35,652 nt of DNA, taken from positions 1-35,652 of the forward strand of contig WFXL01000080.1 of the NCBI GenBank assembly GCA_015490605.1. The letters are read 5' to 3'. Shown here piece by piece: positions 33,761 through 35,652 of this stretch (positions within the stretch are counted from its first letter, which is position 1; every line of letters starts with the position of its first letter). The notes under the pieces are model-generated. The model saw only the letters and a list, made by a program, of their open reading frames with translations, did not search any database and was not told where the DNA came from. The translations under genes were made by a program, and so were the position numbers. The DNA is from Rhodospirillales bacterium (lineage in GTDB: Bacteria > Pseudomonadota > Alphaproteobacteria > Geminicoccales > Geminicoccaceae).

Positions 33761-34061
33761 GGGGCCCCCGCACCCGGCGGTAAGAGCGGCTCCGGGCTGC
33801 CGGGCGTGGGAGGACGATCCGGCGGGTGGGGTTCCGGACCGGTCTGTCGGCAAGGCCAGGGGGACGGCAGCAAGCAGCATCCGGTGCGTGGGATACCGGC
33901 GCGTGGGATATGCTCGTGATGCCACCGTCCGCCTGGGGCCCGGCCGGCAGGGCGCGTCCGGCCCGCGGGGGGTGAAACCGCAGCCGGAGCCAAGTCCCCG
34001 CGCGAGTGTGCGGGGGATGGGGCCAAAACGGCGGCGGCAAAGGGCGTGGCAGGTGGGAGCC
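33761..34061. other. 301-base gap with a short tandem repeat, no gene seen
   Basis: The gap between the convergent M23 and dapB genes. It contains two adjacent copies of a 15-base unit, CCGGTGCGTGGGATA (33881-33895) and CCGGCGCGTGGGATA (33896-33910), one mismatch apart. No convincing coding frame, tRNA or riboswitch was recognised; open frames here have shadow-like composition. A transcription terminator for either gene is not obvious. Confidence 0.5.
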
Positions 34062-34859
34062 TCAGAGGCCCAGCACCTGGCGCATGCCGTAGAGGCCGGG
34101 GCTGCGGCCCGCGACCCAGCGGGCGGCGCGCAGCGCCCCGCGGGCGAAGATGCGGCGATCGGTGGCGCGGTGGCCGAGCTCCAGCCGCTCGCCCTCGCCG
34201 GCGAACACCACCACATGTTCGCCCACCACATCGCCACCCCGAAGCACGGCGAAGCCGATGGCACCCTCCGGCCGCGGGCCGGTATGGCCGCTGCGCGCAT
34301 CCACCCGCACCTGATCCAGCGCCACCCCGCGGCCGCGGGCGGCGGCTTCGCCCAGCGCCAGCGCCGTACCCGAGGGGGCGTCCACCTTGTGGCGGTGGTG
34401 CATCTCCAGGATCTCGATGTCGAAGTCGACTCCAAGGGTGCGCGCCACCGTCTCCACCAGCGCCAGCAGCAGATTCACCCCCTGGCTCATGTTGGGGGCC
34501 CAGACCACCGGAATTGCGCGCGCCAGCGCCTCGAGCTCGCTGCGCTGGGCGGCATCGAAGCCGGTGGTGCCGATCACCATGGGCGTGCCCGCCTGAGTGG
34601 CAAGCCGCAGGTGTTCCAGGGTCGGCTCCGGCAGGGTGAACTCCACCAGCACATCCGCCGCCCTGGCCAGGGCCGCCACATCCGTACCCACCTGCAGGCC
34701 CAGCCGCGCCATGCCGGCGAGCTCGCCGAGATCGCGCCCCACCGCCGCATGGCCCGGGGCCTCGACCCCGCCGGCCAGTTCCAGATCCTCCGCCGCCAGC
34801 ACCTCCCGCAGGAGAGTCCGCCCCATCCGTCCGGCACAGCCCACCACGCCGATGCGCAC
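34062..34859 (-). CDS. dapB: 4-hydroxy-tetrahydrodipicolinate reductase
   Basis: 265 residues from a GTG at 34859 with GGAGGG upstream; a longer frame to 35210 shadows dnaQ. It reduces the cyclic precursor in lysine and diaminopimelate synthesis with NAD(P)H. Motifs: nucleotide loop VGCAGRMGR at residues 6-14, VEFTLPEPTLEHL, GTTGFD, SQGVNLLLALVE, and the signature EMHHRHKVDAPSGTAL with catalytic His and Lys near residue 155. Diaminopimelate feeds peptidoglycan. The neighbouring M23 gene is convergent, so they are not co-transcribed. It follows dnaQ after 55 bases and may share its transcript. Confidence 0.96.
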   Translation of the reverse strand: MRIGVVGCAGRMGRTLLREVLAAEDLELAGGVEAPGHAAVGRDLGELAGMARLGLQVGTDVAALARAADVLVEFTLPEPTLEHLRLATQAGTPMVIGTTGFDAAQRSELEALARAIPVVWAPNMSQGVNLLLALVETVARTLGVDFDIEILEMHHRHKVDAPSGTALALGEAAARGRGVALDQVRVDARSGHTGPRPEGAIGFAVLRGGDVVGEHVVVFAGEGERLELGHRATDRRIFARGALRAARWVAGRSPGLYGMRQVLGL

Positions 34860-34914
34860 GCCACGCCCTCCACCCACGGCTCCGCCCGCGAGCTTGCGCC
34901 GCAGGCGGCGGCTG

Positions 34915-35610
34915 TCAATCGCCGGCCTCTTCCTCCAGCCAGAGGGCGCCGGGGATGGTGGCGATGAAGCGGGCGTGGGCCGCGCATTCCTCCGGCGTGG
35001 GCGCGTGGGGCCGCGGCGGGCGTACTGCCCGGCGCCGCGGGGCGGCTGCCGGTGTTGCCGCCGGGGTGGCGGCGAGGGGCTCGAGGGCGAGGCTCGTCTG
35101 GCGGCCGCCCAAAAGGTGGAGATAGACCTCGGCCAGCAGCTGGCTGTCCAGCAGCGCACCGTGGAGGGTGCGGGCCGAGGCGTCGATGCCGAAGCGGCGG
35201 CAAAGGGCATCGAGGCTTGCCGGCTGGCCGGGAAAGCGGGCGCGGGCGAGCTCGAGGGTGTCGATGGCGCGGGCTGGTGGGATCGGCGGGCGGCCGAGGC
35301 GGGCCAGTTCGGCGTTGAGAAAGGCGAGATCGAAGGCGGCGTTGTGGATCACCAGCGGGTCCTCGCCGATGAAGGCGAGGAAATCGTCGACGATCTCGGC
35401 GAAGATGGGATGGCGCGCAAGGAACTCGCTGGTGAGGCCGTGCACCCGGGCGGCCTCAGCGGGCATGTCGCGCTCGGGGTTGATGTACTGGTGGTAGGTG
35501 CGGCCGGTGGGCACATGGTTCCACAGCTCCACCGCGCCGATCTCGACGATGCGATGGCCCTTTTCCGGCTCGAGGCCGGTGGTCTCGGTGTCCAGCACCA
35601 CCTCACGCAT
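34915..35610 (-). CDS. dnaQ: DNA polymerase III epsilon subunit (3'-5' proofreading exonuclease)
   Basis: 231 residues. DEDDh exonuclease: Exo [21 protein letters not shown], Exo [13 protein letters not shown], Exo [18 protein letters not shown] with the catalytic His and Asp. The domain ends near residue 165. QTSLAL at residues 171-176 corresponds to the E. coli epsilon clamp-binding hexamer QTSMAF. A low-complexity Ala/Pro/Arg linker leads to a C-terminal segment ([24 protein letters not shown]) likely to bind the polymerase alpha subunit. It removes misincorporated bases during replication. In Alphaproteobacteria coaE is often directly upstream, which fits the open frame at the window edge. 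Confidence 0.95.
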   Translation of the reverse strand: MREVVLDTETTGLEPEKGHRIVEIGAVELWNHVPTGRTYHQYINPERDMPAEAARVHGLTSEFLARHPIFAEIVDDFLAFIGEDPLVIHNAAFDLAFLNAELARLGRPPIPPARAIDTLELARARFPGQPASLDALCRRFGIDASARTLHGALLDSQLLAEVYLHLLGGRQTSLALEPLAATPAATPAAAPRRRAVRPPRPHAPTPEECAAHARFIATIPGALWLEEEAGD

Positions 35611-35652
35611 GGCCCCTGATCCCGCCGCCGAGGCCGCGGGCCGCCCGCTGCC
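35603..35652 (-). CDS. Possible C-terminus of an upstream gene (coaE?)
   Basis: An open frame enters from the right edge and stops with TGA at 35605-35603, overlapping the dnaQ start by eight bases; it would encode [15 protein letters not shown]. Dephospho-CoA kinase (coaE) commonly precedes dnaQ in Alphaproteobacteria. Only 15 residues are visible, so both the reading frame and the identity are uncertain. Confidence 0.2.
   Translation of the reverse strand, partial: QRAARGLGGGIRGHA

Noticed and set aside
33761-34061. Riboswitch before dapB or after the M23 gene
   Set aside because: It lies downstream of both convergent genes, and no lysine, FMN, TPP, cobalamin or SAM core motif was recognised.

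Overview
The window looks like a chromosomal segment of a very GC-rich alphaproteobacterium, possibly of the Rhodospirillales. This rests on gene content and order: engB-argB, dnaK-dnaJ, dapB near dnaQ, a fused cysNC behind cysD, and sigma54-type flagellin promoters. It is an inference; there is no rRNA or other decisive marker here. No tRNA, rRNA, CRISPR array, insertion sequence or prophage was seen.

Layout. (1) 1-4211: the end of a secreted protein of unknown function, then a MarR regulator divergent from a three-gene operon: a NicX-like 2,5-dihydroxypyridine dioxygenase, an alpha/beta hydrolase and an acyl-CoA-dehydrogenase-fold flavoprotein. This resembles the ring-cleavage half of a nicotinate/picolinate pathway. 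(2) 4325-5782: a secreted TPR protein. (3) 13904 down to 5790, minus strand: a tightly coupled six-gene operon of a GT4 glycosyltransferase, a CopD-like membrane protein, two alkaline-phosphatase-superfamily paralogues flanking a Gfo/Idh/MocA oxidoreductase, and an AsnB-type amidotransferase. It looks like an unassigned surface-glycan pathway and is divergent from the flagellin locus. (4) 14247-19381: two flagellin paralogues, flaG, fliD and fliS. (5) 19546-24380: dnaK, dnaJ, engB, argB. (6) 24389-26270: miaA and serB, divergent, with start codons almost touching. (7) 26420-30512: cysD, cysNC and an omega-amino-acid:pyruvate aminotransferase. (8) 30515-33760: a small membrane protein, a cytoplasmic gamma-glutamyltransferase-family protein and an M23 murein hydrolase with a coiled coil. 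(9) 34062-35610: dapB and dnaQ on the minus strand.

The most striking non-coding structure is at the two flagellin genes. Each has, in the same order, a pair of near-perfect dyads 30-31 bp apart, a sigma54-type promoter with the same unusual -12 element, and a leader with two successive stem-loops carrying five-base loops AGATA and AGGTA. The first stem differs between the copies by paired changes that preserve base-pairing. The second stem is identical and buries part of the Shine-Dalgarno sequence. This suggests enhancer-dependent transcription plus a translational or mRNA-stability switch. The glycan operon starts on the other side of the first dyad pair, so it may be co-regulated and could serve flagellin or cell-surface modification; that link is inference.
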